Shown: positions 11,040 through 23,617 of the stretch, piece after piece | How positions within the stretch are numbered: the stretch's first letter is position 1 | Layout of the letters: every line of letters begins with the position of its first letter | NCBI GenBank assembly: GCA_028095005.1 | Contig: CM051463.1 | Span: 66,316,251 to 66,380,250, forward strand | Source: Rhynchospora pubera | Lineage: Eukaryota; Streptophyta; Magnoliopsida; Poales; Cyperaceae | Length of the DNA stretch: 64,000 nucleotides | Direction of reading: 5' to 3' | Notes under the pieces: generated by a model | Seen by the model: the letters and a program-made list of their open reading frames with translations, nothing else | Databases searched by the model: none | Told to the model about the DNA's origin: nothing | Translations under genes and position numbers: made by a program

Positions 11040-12400
11040 CTCTCTCTTTCTCTTCTCTTCTCTTCTCTTCTCTGTTGTTTTTTACTTTTTTTCTGTGACG
11101 AGTGATGAGGCTTTGGAAATGACACAACACAGACAAATAGTGGATGGTAGGAGAGATTAGGATAAACATTCAGTGCTCCTGTTTCTTTATTTGATTTCTG
11201 TGGGACCCCTTGTACAGTGCTATATCAGTGCTACGGGTGTATACTTGCGTTTGGTGTTACTGGAGCGTTTAACATTTACCACTGCTGGTGAATATACGAC
11301 GGCAGTTTTTCTGATGCACTTGGTTTTTTCTAGAATGAAAGAATCACTTTTTTTTATATGAAATAAAAGACTTTTGTACAAAATATTTTGGTTAGTCTCA
11401 GGATTTGTAAAATATAATTTCAATTATAATTATTTTTCAATAAATTAATAACTAGAAAAAGAAATATAAAGCCTTGAGCCTCTTTCTACTTTGTATATTA
11501 GATAGATATTTCCGGTGCATGTTTTCTCTGGACCGAGTCCAGGGAACATCCCCATTATCTAGAAGTGGACAAGAATATGGGGAGAGAGAAAGTCGTGAAG
11601 TTCCAAAAATATCCCTCGCGAACTACCGTTCCCTTTCCGAAATGGCGCATGTTGTCAGTTACGCTTTAATCGAGCGCGCTCCCACTGTCCCAGATGCCCA
11701 CTTCGTTTTGTTTTTCACACTTGCTTTTTTTTTTTTTTTAAGTAATAAGCAATTCCCGTCATCCTATATCGTTTTTTTTTTTTTGAACTTCAAAGCCCGT
11801 AGGCAGTCATCCTATATCGTTTGGATCAAGTAAAATTTGGAAAAAATTTTATTTTTAGAAATAAATTTATTATAAACAATGTAAATACACACTTTCCAAT
11901 ACTATATGCTTAGAAATAGAAAATTTCTCCTATTCTTAAGCGATCCAAGATATTCTATCATTTTCATCATCCCCAAATCTTCATTAGTTATCTAATATGT
12001 ATATTCATTAGTTATCTAATATGTATATTCATTAATAAGGAAGTTCAGAAAATGATGGAATCATCTCCTTCATCCTCATCCTTTTTTTTTTAGTATTTTG
12101 TTGGATTTAATTACTAAAGAGTACAAGCTGATTTGCAATTGCATCTAGAAAAGCATATTTGGTTTCAAATTTCTTGGAATAACTTCGCCTTATTTTTATA
12201 CACCAGTTTTTTTTTTTTCCAGTATGACTTAATACTCTAAGAGTTGACAATCACAAAAAATGGAAACAAGCAATCAAGAAGTAGAAAATTTACAAATGGT
12301 CTGTTGTTTATTCTTTGCTTTCACTTGTAAGTAGTCACTCATTAAGGAGGATAAGTAACAAGTCGTAAGTGCTTTATATATAACCCGACATGCATGCAAA
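11040..12400. other. Gene-free region upstream of the RING-CH gene
   Basis: The first ~100 bases include a (TCTCT)n-rich leader of the RING-CH transcript. Beyond it I see no coding exon. A tandem duplication of about 26 bases ('cattagttatctaatatgta' type) lies at about 11986-12040, with several poly-T runs. The rest is AT-rich without recognisable features. Confidence 0.5.
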
Positions 12401-12404
12401 CTAA

Positions 12405-12690
12405 AACAGTTGTTAATATTGCTAACTGTTCTGAAAAAATAACTAATTGTTCTGGTTAATGTTATTATCTGTTCTAGAAAAATAACTAATTGTTCTGGTT
12501 AATATTACTAAATGTTCTGAAAAAAATAACTAAATGTTGTGATTAATCTTACTAACTGTTATGGAAAAATAACTAACTGTTCTGGTTAATGTTACTAATT
12601 ATTTTGAAAAATTAACTAACTGTTTTGATTAATGTTACTAACTTTTTTGGAAACAGAGAGGGTAATGTTACTAACTTTTTTGGAAACAGA
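12405..12690 (+). repeat. Degenerate ~50-bp minisatellite (aactaactgttctg motif)
   Basis: About five to six degenerate units of roughly 50 bases, each containing 'taactaactgttctg' and 'ggttaatgttacta', end in two nearly identical copies of 'ggtaatgttactaac' + 'ttttttggaaacagag'. No coding potential is seen. Confidence 0.7.
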
Positions 12691-12699
12691 GAAGGAGGG

Positions 12700-15600
12700 G
12701 GAGGGGGATGGGGAGGGAGCGAAACATAGAGGAAGAGAGGGAATGAGTTACAGGGGATGATGGGAAAAAACATTCTGAAAATAAAAAATAGTTATTAATG
12801 CTCATCTTCATCATCCTCTTTTCTTTTTTGGAATGCAATTAATCCAAATATTAAGGAATGATGATGATGATAAATTTTGGAGATGATGGTTATCAGCCCG
12901 TAAACATATTGATTCATGCTCTTTCCTCAATTAAATATATGCTATGTTGGGAATAATGGGGAATCGCATTATTATTATTTATAATATAGGCGTATGTATC
13001 TTTTCTAAAAAATCGTATTTTATATTATTCAATCCGTAATAAAAATTTAATTAATTTAGTGTTGTTATTACATTAGTTTCGGTATTTAATACGATTATAT
13101 GAACATATGATCTATGATCTCGGCTAAGAACTTTTTTGCTCCATTCAAAAATGCAAGAGTTTGAACGGGTGTTTCGTTATTCAAATAAGAAGTTGGGTGA
13201 GCGACTATGACACTGCTAAATTAACATGGTAAACTCACAAATCCAAACGCCAGTCATAGATAGGATACTGTCTAATTCTGAGATTAACATTGTAATAATT
13301 TTGACTGTCATAATATTTAGATTTTTTTGAGATTCAATATTTGAAATATGATTTATCCTTTACATATCATGAATATTAAAAATCTAGAAATTTAACGGTC
13401 TTGATAAAATATTGAATGGCATCGAAATTATGTAAACCTTAATTTTTATTTTCAAAATTTTATTGGCTTAATTAAAAGAATTATATTTTAAATTATTGAA
13501 TTAATTATTGTCGATGAATTTCCACCTAATAATTAAGCATACCCTTTGCACGTGAACTGAGCTGGAGAACTTAATTGCCTCGGCTTATCTACTAAAATAT
13601 ATATTGGAAATAATGGAATTAGCCATGCATTTGTTACAGATTAATCAGTTTGAATGAGGTCAGATCTGAGATACATAGCCCATAGGCTGTGTGAATTTTC
13701 AAACGTTATTCACCCATATGTTCTGATGGTGTAACACTTTGTTTAAAAGCCATATCTTTTTCTTCCAATCATTAATGGAATTAGGTGACCTAATATATTC
13801 AAGGTTGACATAGGTTCAATCATAGAGCAAATTTTTAATAGGTTAATTTATTCCCAGACCAAAATCCTCGCTGTAACCCTATGAACGCTTTCCTATATGG
13901 ATTTCTACATAGTTTACAAATTTTGAGAAGTTGGGTCACCATAAATATATTTAATATCTTATCATTCCCTGCAATTATTTGCTCTACCACAAATTTAAGG
14001 ACAAGAAACAACTATTATGTCTTGCTAATGACCCGTAATTAATTTATGCGAACAAATAGACGATGAGCAAATATGATGCTTTTTGCTTTTTTGAAGCAAG
14101 AGATGTGACTAGAGAGTCAGATTGATTAGTTGGTATAGGCCAACTAACAAGTTGTACAAAAAATTTAGTATGGACAAATTGTGTGACACAGTCCCATTTC
14201 CCATTATTTCTTTTTCGGTTGGAAACATGCACTAGTAGTAGTAGTAGAGACAGAGAGGAAAATAATCCCTGGATATTATGGGGTGGCTAACCTCTCCTTC
14301 AATAATTTTGTTTTTGGACCTTATTCTTTTTCTTTTTGTCCGTTTTAAAATGTTAGTCGGGACAAGAAATAAATTTCTTGCATACAATAGTGGCAGATAT
14401 CAGATATGGATGCCTCCTTCGACATATCATGCATCTACCGTTGAGAAGAGGCGGAGAAATTTTATAATTTTAAAGCGCACATTCTCAATTAAAAAATTTT
14501 GATAAGTTTTTTTTAAAAATAAAAGTTGGCGTTCTCACCTCTAAAATTTTTGTTAAAAAAAAACTAGTCACTTGAGTGGTGATTCTACAATAAAATTACA
14601 AAAAAAATAATAATAAAAAGCTCAAACAATAAACATATAACAACGAGGAGAATAGTTAAAAACATTTAACAGGGAATGGGATGCAACAAAAAAAAAATGA
14701 TAATAACACAACAAGAGTAACAATAAAAGGAAAACAAGAGGCTTCTGGAGGATTAGTGAGCAGAAAAGCGAACCAGCATGCGTGCTCCTGAGTCCTGTCT
14801 AATTTCATGCGTCCGAAGTTGAGTTTTATTTTTGTTTCCAAAAAAATTAGTTTGTATTTTCAATTACATGGCGGACAATTGTTTTTGTAAATGCCACTAA
14901 ATCAGTGAATCGGCACATTAATGCGTCGTGACATAAACCTTGATAGAAGTTTCTAACAAGAGAATTAGATTCAACAAAATAATTTGGACGGCGATGACAT
15001 GAGTGCTAGTTGAATCATACTAAATGTACTTTTTTTTTCAGTTATAGTGGATTTCCTTGGTATCCTGCACTGAGCTGATTAGGAGCCGCAATTTTTGCTG
15101 CAGGATAAAAGTGTTTTCAGATTCATATTCACGGGTGAGAACAATTTAGCATGTGTTTCCTACCATTTTTTATTTTTTTTTAATTTCAACCATCGCCTAT
15201 TCGTCTACATCCTCATTCGTATATCTTTTCTATCTAACATATGTTGATATATTATTAATATTTCTTTCCGATTTATATTTTAAAAATAAAAAGCTTAATA
15301 TATAGATACAAATAATTTATCGGCACCTTCTATTATTCTAAATAATATTATTTCAATTTCCGGAGAAAGAGGGTTCGCATATTTTTCTAAGACTGAGACA
15401 GAGTATTCTTTCTATTAGTGTTTTTGAAATCATACTGGCACCCCTACCGGCCATGTGGCCTAAATCCAATTTTTTCGGTATTTTTCGAAATTGTCTGATA
15501 TTTTCTTTTACAGTATCAAATATCGTCGTTTGAGTCACTGTACCAGTTCCCGGTAATACCAGAATTTTCTAGTATCCGGTATGGTTTTCAAAACACTGCT

Positions 15601-16002
15601 TTCTATGATAGAGCCATTCTAGTATATATACATTTGTTGTACGATATATTCATTTTAATATTTTTTACAATACCATCCAAATCATAAAATGTAAATTGCT
15701 TATCTATTCTTCATAATTTATGTCGGATTTGGGTAAAGTTGATTTATTTGAAAAATAGTATGGTTTTGTTTAAAATTTACATGTTGACGAGTGATCAAAT
15801 AAAATTTAAAAGTTAATTAACATTGGTATTGCAACTTATGTAATAATGGAAAACACATCCAAAATTTTTTTTCTACAATGGTTATATTAAAAAAAGAGAC
15901 TAAATACTTAATTAATTAGTAATACCATATAAACAAATAGATGCACGATTGAATCACTATTCGAAAATAAATATATTAAAAATTTACAACCAAAGTAATA
16001 AG
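12700..16002. other. Gene-free AT-rich intergenic DNA
   Basis: No exon, RNA gene or well-defined mobile element is supported here. At 15350-15600 there is a patch rich in 'ttttcggtattttt' and 'taccggtt'-like words that may be an old transposon fragment, but no ends were found. Confidence 0.4.
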
Positions 16003-16005
16003 TTA

Positions 16006-16193
16006 GGCTCCGTTTGGATGTGTTGAGAATAAGGTAGGAAGAAGGAAGAAGGGAAGAAATTTATTGGGAAGGGATAAATTTATTGGGAAGTGCGTAACTT
16101 TTGTGAAGAGTTTGGATGGTTAGAAATAAATTTATTAGTAAAAAGTGGTTATTCTTTATTCCTTATTCCGGAAGAAGCCATCCAAACGGAGCC
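16006..16193. mobile_element. Tourist-like MITE (PIF/Harbinger), copy 1
   Basis: The 188-bp element begins GGCTCCGTTTGGATG and ends CATCCAAACGGAGCC, a perfect 15-base inverted repeat. It is flanked by TTA on both sides (16003-16005 and 16194-16196), the TWA duplication expected of PIF/Harbinger elements. A related copy with the same ends is at 38967-39123. Confidence 0.9.
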
Positions 16194-16196
16194 TTA

Positions 16197-17263
16197 AGGA
16201 AGACTCGGATCGGAAGATCTGCAACCAAATTGAAAATTCGGAGTGGAAATAATCAAAATTTGAGATTTCAACGTAGCGTCGCAGTCCAAAAGTTTGGAAG
16301 AATATCAGTAAACTTTAGCTCTGTTTTTTTTTTTTTTGGTTATATTTGTTTGCTTGCTTCTTTAGAATCAAAGTCAAAGCATAATAGTGATCTGTAGCAT
16401 TGAATTTCCAGTATTCCACGTACATTTTTGTATTTGAACGTCGTTTACTTTAAAAATAAAATGGTCACCCTGTAGACAATTTTTTTTTTCAATTATTCAG
16501 CCTTCAATTCAAAATGCGTAAAATCAACACTTGTTTCTAGATAGACGGGAGAAATCAATGGTTGATTGTCAAAATTCTTAACAATACATAACAATATGCA
16601 CAAAGATCCTTTGAATAACATGAAAAGGACTCCCCTTACGTCATTATTGTTCAACATTTTCAAACGCAACAACAAAACATGTTCCTTTCTTCCTTTTTTT
16701 TTTTTTCTTGTGTTTATCTATAAAGAAATGAGAATGCGTTGGTACAATTTCTTGATAAGTCGACGTTATTTTACTAATTTTCTATTTCTTCCTCTTTTTG
16801 ATAACGACGATTACACCAAAATCAAGACCATAGCTCATTTTAATTAATGTTGGGTAAAGTTATAAGTCCTTTTTTCCCTCTTATTTCAGATTAATTATGA
16901 AAAAATAATAAAAACTTTTGTTGACTTAAACGCTTGGGTATTGTCAAGTTGATAAAGAAATTTCAGGATCCTAGTTGCAAATTAATACGGATTTAAAAAT
17001 TGGATGAAACTTGCAAGGAAGAAGAATCTTTTTCAAACTGTTGGTTGGGGATAATGTAGGTGCATGATATGTGATGTGACGAGGCAAAAATGTGGGGACT
17101 AGGGGAGGATGAAGCTCAGGAAAGTGGCTGATAAAATAATCAATACAAAACTAACTTGTGGGTTATGGCCATTGCCAGCTGGGAAAGGGTATCTTACATC
17201 TGCCGCTGCTCATCCTAGAACAACTAATCAAACAGTTTAAAGTTTAAATTTATACTTTATAAT
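16197..17263. other. Gene-free DNA left of the copia insertion
   Basis: AT-rich intergenic sequence with poly-T runs. Short open frames show no domain or splice context. I see nothing functional in it. Confidence 0.4.
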
Positions 17264-17268
17264 CAATG

Positions 17269-17957
17269 TGTTACGGCTAAATAAGTAAAATTTAAAAATT
17301 ATATTGTCCAAATTCTATAATGTTAGAATGGTTTTGTAGTTTTTCAATTTGTATCCAACTTAATCTCTGGCGCAATATCTTTCCATTTGAGATTTCCATT
17401 CTAAGCTGGCTTGCATCCTTTCATCTGCTTATACATTGCCTTAAATATCTCACCATATTTCCAGCGATATTTACAGGCACTGGTATTCCATAAAAGATAC
17501 TGTGATTGGCTGAGAATTCTCTGTCCATTAATAATTGTCCTATCTGTTAGAATTAATAGAAAATACCTATTTCATTTGTACGTTGGTATTTCCATATGAG
17601 GTCCTAAAATTACTCTAGTTTTTCGCTCTATATACAGACCCCTCTGCTAATTGACAAAATAGATCTATGCTAAAAACCATACTGGTAATTCACCAATTCC
17701 CCATCCATTCATTCTATTCTCTAAACAATTCTCAAACACTCGGCTGGATATTGTGGAGTTATTGTCAGTCGCTTCCAAAGCACGTGCCTCAAGGAGCGGC
17801 AGCACCCCGATTATCTTGGGGCGATTCCAGCGTCTCGCACTAGGGACGGAATACGCCTTAGGACAGTGATCTTCATCACGATCTGAGTAACAACGTTTCT
17901 TTTATTTAATTTTATTTCTTTTACTATCTGAATTTTTTGTTGACTGTTTCCTCAACA
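17269..17957 (+). repeat. 5' LTR of complete copia element
   Basis: A 689-bp LTR begins TGTTACGG and ends CTCAACA. It has a TATA box at about 17628-17634. A duplicated target site CAATG precedes it (17264-17268) and recurs after the 3' LTR (23613-23617). It differs from the 3' LTR at about five positions by eye. The sequence after it does not show the common initiator-Met primer site (TGGTATCAGAGC), so another primer or an internal tRNA segment must be used. Confidence 0.95.
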
Positions 17958-18259
17958 ATCTAAGGCGTATTATAATTTAGATAGTATTTGATAAAAAAAA
18001 ATATTATATTTTTTGTACGAACAATATCTGGTTACTAAACCTATTTATATTATTAATTAAAAAAAAAGAAAAGGTTTTTACAATTTCGTAACCTCTGTAT
18101 TGAAAATCAATTAAAGTAATAGGACTTTCTTTAATTCTTAATTTTCATAAAGTGCTACAGTAATTGTATTTACAATTGCAATCTGATTATTCTAAACAAT
18201 TTACGTTTTGTTATATTGCAGTTATTTCACATCTCATTTGATTTCTTCTTTACTCAAAA

Positions 18260-19417
18260 ATGGGTCCTGATGATATCCATATGCTTAAACCAGAAAAGTT
18301 TAATGGGTCAGGGTTTAATAGATGGCAAGAACAAATGGAAGCATGGTTAATCACATTAGGTCTAATAACTGCAATAGGAAAAACACCACCTTTTGCTATA
18401 ACATATAGTAGAGGTAGCACATCTAAAAGTGCAGAAGAAATTGAGTTTCATTGTCGTTTCAGAATTTTAAGTTGTCTCTCTGATGAACTTTATGAAACTT
18501 ATTGAAAACATGAAAAAGCAATTGACTTGTGGAATGCTTTAGATGATGCATACAGTAGAGATAATGAAGGAATAATTAGATTTACTATTTCAGATTTTCA
18601 TAACTACAAGATGGTTGATAATGAACCAATTAATGATCAGATTCACAAGTTTCAAAACATGGTTCAAGAAATTCATAGAGGTGGAGAAACTAAATTGGAT
18701 GAAAACTATCAAGTAACATGTCTGATAGATAAATTACCACCTTCATGGTCTAACTTTGCTCAAGATCTTAGAAAGACACAAACTAAACTGACCATGAGAA
18801 ATGTCATTCAATCTATTAGAATTGAAGATCAATTTAGGCATCGGCAAGTACAAGAGAATAAAATGTCTTCAAAAGTTAATCTAACAGAATCTCAAAATGG
18901 TGATAAAAATCAAAACAAAAATTATAAACAGAAAGGAAATTTCAAAAACAATAAGAAGTTCAATAGAAATAAAAAATGGAAAAATAAAGCAAAGGAATCT
19001 AATGGACCCAATAATGAGAAAAAGAAGAAAGATGATGACAAGTTCTGCTATGTATGTGGCCGAGACAACCACTGGGCAAAGGATTGTTATTATCGGAAGA
19101 AAAAGAAATTTGAACCCAACAAGATGAAGGACTCCAATCAGATTAAAAATCAAGTTCAAATGATTGAAACTAAGCCTTCTGGATCCTCTTTTAGGTCTAT
19201 TTCTCTTAATCCCTCAATTAATCTTACTTATCAAAATTCTGATTGGTGGTTAGATAGTGGTGCAAATACACATGTATGTGCTAATAAATCTTGTTTTTCA
19301 ACATATCAGATCACAAGTGGAGGAAGTGTAACAGTAGCAAATGGAACGTCTGTTAAAGCATGGGATTGGAGACATCAAATTAAAATTTACTTCTGGAAAA
19401 ACTATTTTGCTTCGTGA
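18260..19417 (+). pseudogene. copia gag and protease, interrupted by a stop codon
   Basis: The frame opens at 18260 with a copia Gag N-terminus ('LKPEKFNGSGFNRWQEQM'), is stopped by TGA at 18503-18505, and continues in the same frame from 18506 to 19417. It includes a CCHC zinc knuckle ('CYVCGRDNHWAKDC'), a Lys/Asn-rich basic region around it, and the aspartic protease active site 'WWLDSGANTH' near 19245. The frame is then lost near 19360, where the homologous sequence continues one frame over. The stop could be a C-to-T change in a CpG-type codon, but that is inference. Confidence 0.88.
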
Positions 19418-22241
19418 TGTACAACATGTTCCTGATATTGGAAAAAAATTAATTAGTGGATCTTTATTAGTGCAATTAGGATATAAAATAGTTCTTGAAT
19501 CAAATAAAGTTGTAATTTCCAAGAATGATGTTTTTATTGGAAAAGGCTATGTAATAGATGGATTATTTAAATTGAATATTATTTCTCATTTGGTTAATGA
19601 AGTTTCTATAATTCCAGATCCTTTACCATCTTCTGAAATTGTTTTAGATGATAATCCATTTGGTATTTGGCATGGACGTTTGGGTCACATAAATCCTAGA
19701 AAACTTGCAATATTATCAAATCTTAATTTGATCCCTCATTTTAAAACAAATCTTAATTCTAAATGTGAAATTTGTGTTCAGTCTAAAATGCCAAGAAAAC
19801 CTTTTAAATCTGTCCAATTTAGAAATACTACAAAACTAGAATTAATACACAGTGATGTATGCGACTCCAATAGAGGTTTCACTCGAGGAGGCAGTAGATA
19901 TTTTGTAACATTTATAGATGATTATTCTAGATTTTGTTATACATATCTCATGAAAACTAAAGATGAGGTACTTCGTAAATTTACAATTTTTAAATTAGAA
20001 GTAGAAAACCAGCAAGAAAAATCAATTAAAATACTAAGATCAGATAGGGGTGGAGAATATACATCAAATGAAGTAGCAATTTTCTGTGAAAATAATGGAA
20101 TTATACATGAAGTAACAGCACCTTATTCACCTCAATCTAATGGTGTAGCTGAACGTAAAAATCGAACTTTATTAGATATGGTTAATGCAATGATAATAAG
20201 TTCAGGAGCACCACAAAATTTGTGGGGAGAAGCACTATTAACATCCAGTTTTATTTTAAATAGAGTACCTTTTAAAGATACTAATAAAACACCATATGAA
20301 CTTTGGAAAGGTCATCCTCCTAGACTTAATTATTTTAGGGTCTGGGGTTGTTTAGCAAAAGTTGGAATTCCTGAACCAAAAAAAAAGAAAATTGGACCTA
20401 AAACTGTAGACTCAATATTTATTGGATATTCATTAGACAGTAACACATATAGATTTTTAGTAATTAAATCTGAAATTAATAGCATTTCAAATGATACAAT
20501 AATTGAGTCAAGAGATGCTGTATTTTTCGAAAATACATTTCCATTTAAAATTAATAGTACAATTCCATCCTCTGTAACTATTCCATCCACATCAATTTCA
20601 ACTACTAATGATGACTCTAATCAAGAACTTAGAAGAAGCAAAAGAGGACGAATAGAAAAGAATTTTGGTGAGGATTTTGTAACGTATCTAATTGAAGAAA
20701 ATCCAAAATCATATGAGTATGCAATGCGTTCATCAGATGCTTTCTTTTGGAAAGAAGCAATTAATAATGAAATTGAATCAATTATAGGAAATAATACTTG
20801 GATCTTAACTGACCTACCTCCAGGCACTAAAGCTTTGGGATGTAAATGGATCTTTAAAAAGAAACTTAAAACAGATGGAACAATAGAAAGATTTAAAGCT
20901 AGATTAGTAGTGCAAGGTTTTGCACAAAAAGCTGGTCTAGATTATTTTGACACTTATGCACCAGTAGCAAGAATTACTACAATTAGAGTACTACTTGCAT
21001 TGGCATCTATACATAAACTTTTAATACATCAAATGGATGTAAAAACGGCTTTCTTACATGGTGATCTTGAAGAAGAAATTTATATGCAACAACCTGAAGG
21101 ATATATAGTTAAAGGACAAGAAAATAAAGTTTGTAGATTAGTTCGATCTTTATATGGATTAAAACAAGCTCCTAAACAATGGCATGAAAAATTTGATAAT
21201 GCAATGTTGTCACATAATTTTCAAATTAACGAATCAGATAATTGTGTTTACTATAAAAAAGAAGAAGGTGGATATATAATTTTATGTCTTTACGTGGATG
21301 ATATCTTAATCCTTGCTCCAAATTTAGAGTTAATAAATAAAGCCAAAACATTATTATCAAATAACTTTGATATGAAAGATCTTGGACAAGCTGACGTAAT
21401 TTTAGGAATGAAAATCATTAGAGAATCTAATTCTATATTATTATCTCAAGCACATTACACGCAATCAATAATTGATAAATTTGGTTTTTCAAAATCGGCA
21501 CCAGTATGTACACCATATGAACCTAATGCACATTTATATAAAAATGAAGATAATCCAATTGATCAAGAAAAATATGCTCAAATAATCGGTTCTCTCATGT
21601 ATTTGTCAAACAGAACAAGACCTGATATATCTTATGCTATATCTAGATTAAGTAGGTATACAAATAATCCAAGTAAGAAACATTGGACTGCATTGGAAAG
21701 AGTATTCAAATATATTAAAGGAACCGTAACATATGGTTTAAAATTCACTGGTTACCCATCAGTTTTAGAAGGATATACGGATGCAAATTGGATATCCGAT
21801 TCCTTAGATATTAAATCAACTAGTGGATATGTATTTCTTTTAGGTGGCAGTGCAATTTCATGGCAATCTACCAAACAGACTATTGTTGCGAAAAGTACAA
21901 TGGAAGCTGAATTAATAGCCTTGGACTCAACTTGTGCCGAAGCTGAATGGTTAAAAGAATTGCTATCTGACATGCCTCTAATTGCTCAACCTATTCCATC
22001 AATATTAATAAATTGCGATTCAAGGGCAGCAATTGAATTTTGTAAAAAGAAATTAATAAATTCAAAATTAAATAGACATATAAAAAGAAGACAAAAATCA
22101 ATTAAGCAACAAATCAAAACTGAAATTGTAACCATTCAACATGTAAAAACAGATAATAATCTTGCCGATTGCCTTACTAAAGGTTTAAATAGGACTAAGG
22201 TCCTAAGTTCATCGAGGGGGATGGGATTATGCCCAAAATAG
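19341..22241 (+). CDS. copia pol: integrase, reverse transcriptase, RNase H
   Basis: This is an open frame of 966 residues whose real N-terminal part lies in the preceding frame; the ATG at 19341 is incidental. The integrase zinc domain has H111, H116, C142 and C145; the catalytic triad is D172, D235 and E271 ('LRSDRGGEY', 'NGVAERKNRT'). Reverse transcriptase shows 'HQMDVKTAFLHGDLEEE' and the 'YVDDI' active site near residue 650. RNase H shows 'YTDANW' near 812 and 'AKSTMEAELIAL'. All domains look intact. The order IN-RT-RH places it in Ty1/copia; I do not assign a lineage. Confidence 0.93.
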   Translation: MERLLKHGIGDIKLKFTSGKTILLRDVQHVPDIGKKLISGSLLVQLGYKIVLESNKVVISKNDVFIGKGYVIDGLFKLNIISHLVNEVSIIPDPLPSSEIVLDDNPFGIWHGRLGHINPRKLAILSNLNLIPHFKTNLNSKCEICVQSKMPRKPFKSVQFRNTTKLELIHSDVCDSNRGFTRGGSRYFVTFIDDYSRFCYTYLMKTKDEVLRKFTIFKLEVENQQEKSIKILRSDRGGEYTSNEVAIFCENNGIIHEVTAPYSPQSNGVAERKNRTLLDMVNAMIISSGAPQNLWGEALLTSSFILNRVPFKDTNKTPYELWKGHPPRLNYFRVWGCLAKVGIPEPKKKKIGPKTVDSIFIGYSLDSNTYRFLVIKSEINSISNDTIIESRDAVFFENTFPFKINSTIPSSVTIPSTSISTTNDDSNQELRRSKRGRIEKNFGEDFVTYLIEENPKSYEYAMRSSDAFFWKEAINNEIESIIGNNTWILTDLPPGTKALGCKWIFKKKLKTDGTIERFKARLVVQGFAQKAGLDYFDTYAPVARITTIRVLLALASIHKLLIHQMDVKTAFLHGDLEEEIYMQQPEGYIVKGQENKVCRLVRSLYGLKQAPKQWHEKFDNAMLSHNFQINESDNCVYYKKEEGGYIILCLYVDDILILAPNLELINKAKTLLSNNFDMKDLGQADVILGMKIIRESNSILLSQAHYTQSIIDKFGFSKSAPVCTPYEPNAHLYKNEDNPIDQEKYAQIIGSLMYLSNRTRPDISYAISRLSRYTNNPSKKHWTALERVFKYIKGTVTYGLKFTGYPSVLEGYTDANWISDSLDIKSTSGYVFLLGGSAISWQSTKQTIVAKSTMEAELIALDSTCAEAEWLKELLSDMPLIAQPIPSILINCDSRAAIEFCKKKLINSKLNRHIKRRQKSIKQQIKTEIVTIQHVKTDNNLADCLTKGLNRTKVLSSSRGMGLCPK

Positions 22242-22923
22242 ATCTTCTTGTGGTAGTAACCCAACCTCCTATAGGCGATCCCTTTAAAGAGGTTCAATGG
22301 GTAATAACAAACCAATAAGTCGATCATAAAAGCACACATTATGTAGAGCTCGACTCTAAACCCATCCCTATGGTGAGTGTGTTAAATGTAGTGGTTAGGA
22401 TGAGCATTTAAGCTCTTAATGAGTAACAAGGCGATAATTGTCGCGAGATGTGACACTACACACATCCCTGGTAGGGACTCACCTATATGAGAGTGCCTGT
22501 ATACGGCCGCAGTGCGGGACATGGGTAAGTCCTTAAGGCTCTCATGAAAAATCCAAGATATACGTGCAAGGCCATTAATGCACCACCCGCGACAAGAACC
22601 TCCGTATTACTTGTGTGATGGTAGAATTTGGACCAAAGGAACGAGTTCAAGACATAGTTCACTCGGTCACCTCCAATTTTGACCCATCAACACTAGATGA
22701 AGTTCAAGGTTTGTAAACTACTTCATTGATAGGTAATATAAATATCCAGCAATTTGATTTCACCATTTGTTACTACAAATTCTATAATTTATTTTCAACC
22801 AGTATCATATAATTCATTTGATTGAAATCACCGATTGGTTTGCAATACATTCCCATTTAATTATGTTTCCTTGTATCCCGTATTTGATATGTACATAAAT
22901 AATTTTTAAGTTTTGAGGGGGAT
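22242..22923 (+). other. Non-coding 3' region and polypurine tract of the copia element
   Basis: About 680 bases separate the pol stop from the 3' LTR. They contain no ORF of note and end in the purine tract 'gaggggga' at about 22915-22922, the plus-strand primer for reverse transcription. A comparably long spacer is common in plant copia elements. Confidence 0.75.
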
Positions 22924-23612
22924 TGTTACGGCTAAATAAGTAAAACTTAAAAATTATATTGTCCAAATTCTATAATGTTAGAATGGTTTTGTAGTTTCTC
23001 AATTTGTATCCAACTTAATCTCTGGCGCAATATCTTTCCATTTGAGATTTCCATTCTAAGCTGGCTTGCATCCTTTCATCTGCTTATACATTGCCTTAAA
23101 TATCTCACCATATTTCCAGCGATATTTACAGGCACTGGTATTCCATAAAAGATACTGTGATTGGCTGAGAATTCTCTGTCCATTAATAATTGTCCTATCT
23201 GCTAGAATTAATAGAAAATACCTATTTCATTTGTACGTTGGTATTTCCATATGAGGTCCTAAAATTACTCTAGTTTTTCGCTCTATATACAGACCCCTCT
23301 GCTAATTGACAAAATAGATCTATGCTAAAAACCATACTGGTAATTCACCAATTCCCCATCCATTCATTCTATTCTCTAAACAATTCTCAAACACTCGGCT
23401 GGATATTGTGGAGTTATTGTCAGTCGCTTCCAAAGCACGTGCCTCAAGGAGCGGCAGCACCCCGATTATCTTGGGGCGATTCCAGCGTCTCGCACTAGGG
23501 ACGGAATACGCCTTATGACAGTGATCTTCATCACGATCTGGGTAACAACGTTTCTTTTATTTAATTTTATTTCTTTTACTATCTGAATTTTTTGTTGACT
23601 GTTTCCTCAACA
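22924..23612 (+). repeat. 3' LTR of complete copia element
   Basis: This 689-bp LTR is the same length as the 5' LTR, with TGTTACGG and CTCAACA ends, and is followed by the target duplication CAATG. I count five substitutions against the 5' copy and no indels. Confidence 0.95.
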
Positions 23613-23617
23613 CAATG

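Larger units (their letters stand above)
17269..23612 (+). mobile_element. Complete Ty1/copia retrotransposon, young but disabled
   Basis: The element spans 6344 bases with equal 689-bp LTRs, a 5-bp target duplication (CAATG), a purine tract 'gaggggga' just before the 3' LTR, and internal gag, protease, integrase, reverse transcriptase and RNase H in copia order. Near-identical LTRs indicate a recent insertion. The coding region carries one in-frame stop in gag and one frame change between protease and integrase, so this copy cannot make an intact polyprotein. It sits in otherwise gene-free DNA. Confidence 0.95.

Noticed and set aside
10654..11169. Longer 171-residue reading of the first RING-CH exon starting at 11169
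   Set aside because: The upstream part is a GA-rich leader translation, and the downstream part runs past a good splice donor at 10746 into a CT repeat; the conserved protein starts at 11031.
11474..11833. 119-residue + strand ORF upstream of the RING-CH gene
   Set aside because: Phe-rich translation of poly-T runs with no domain, splice or homologous context.
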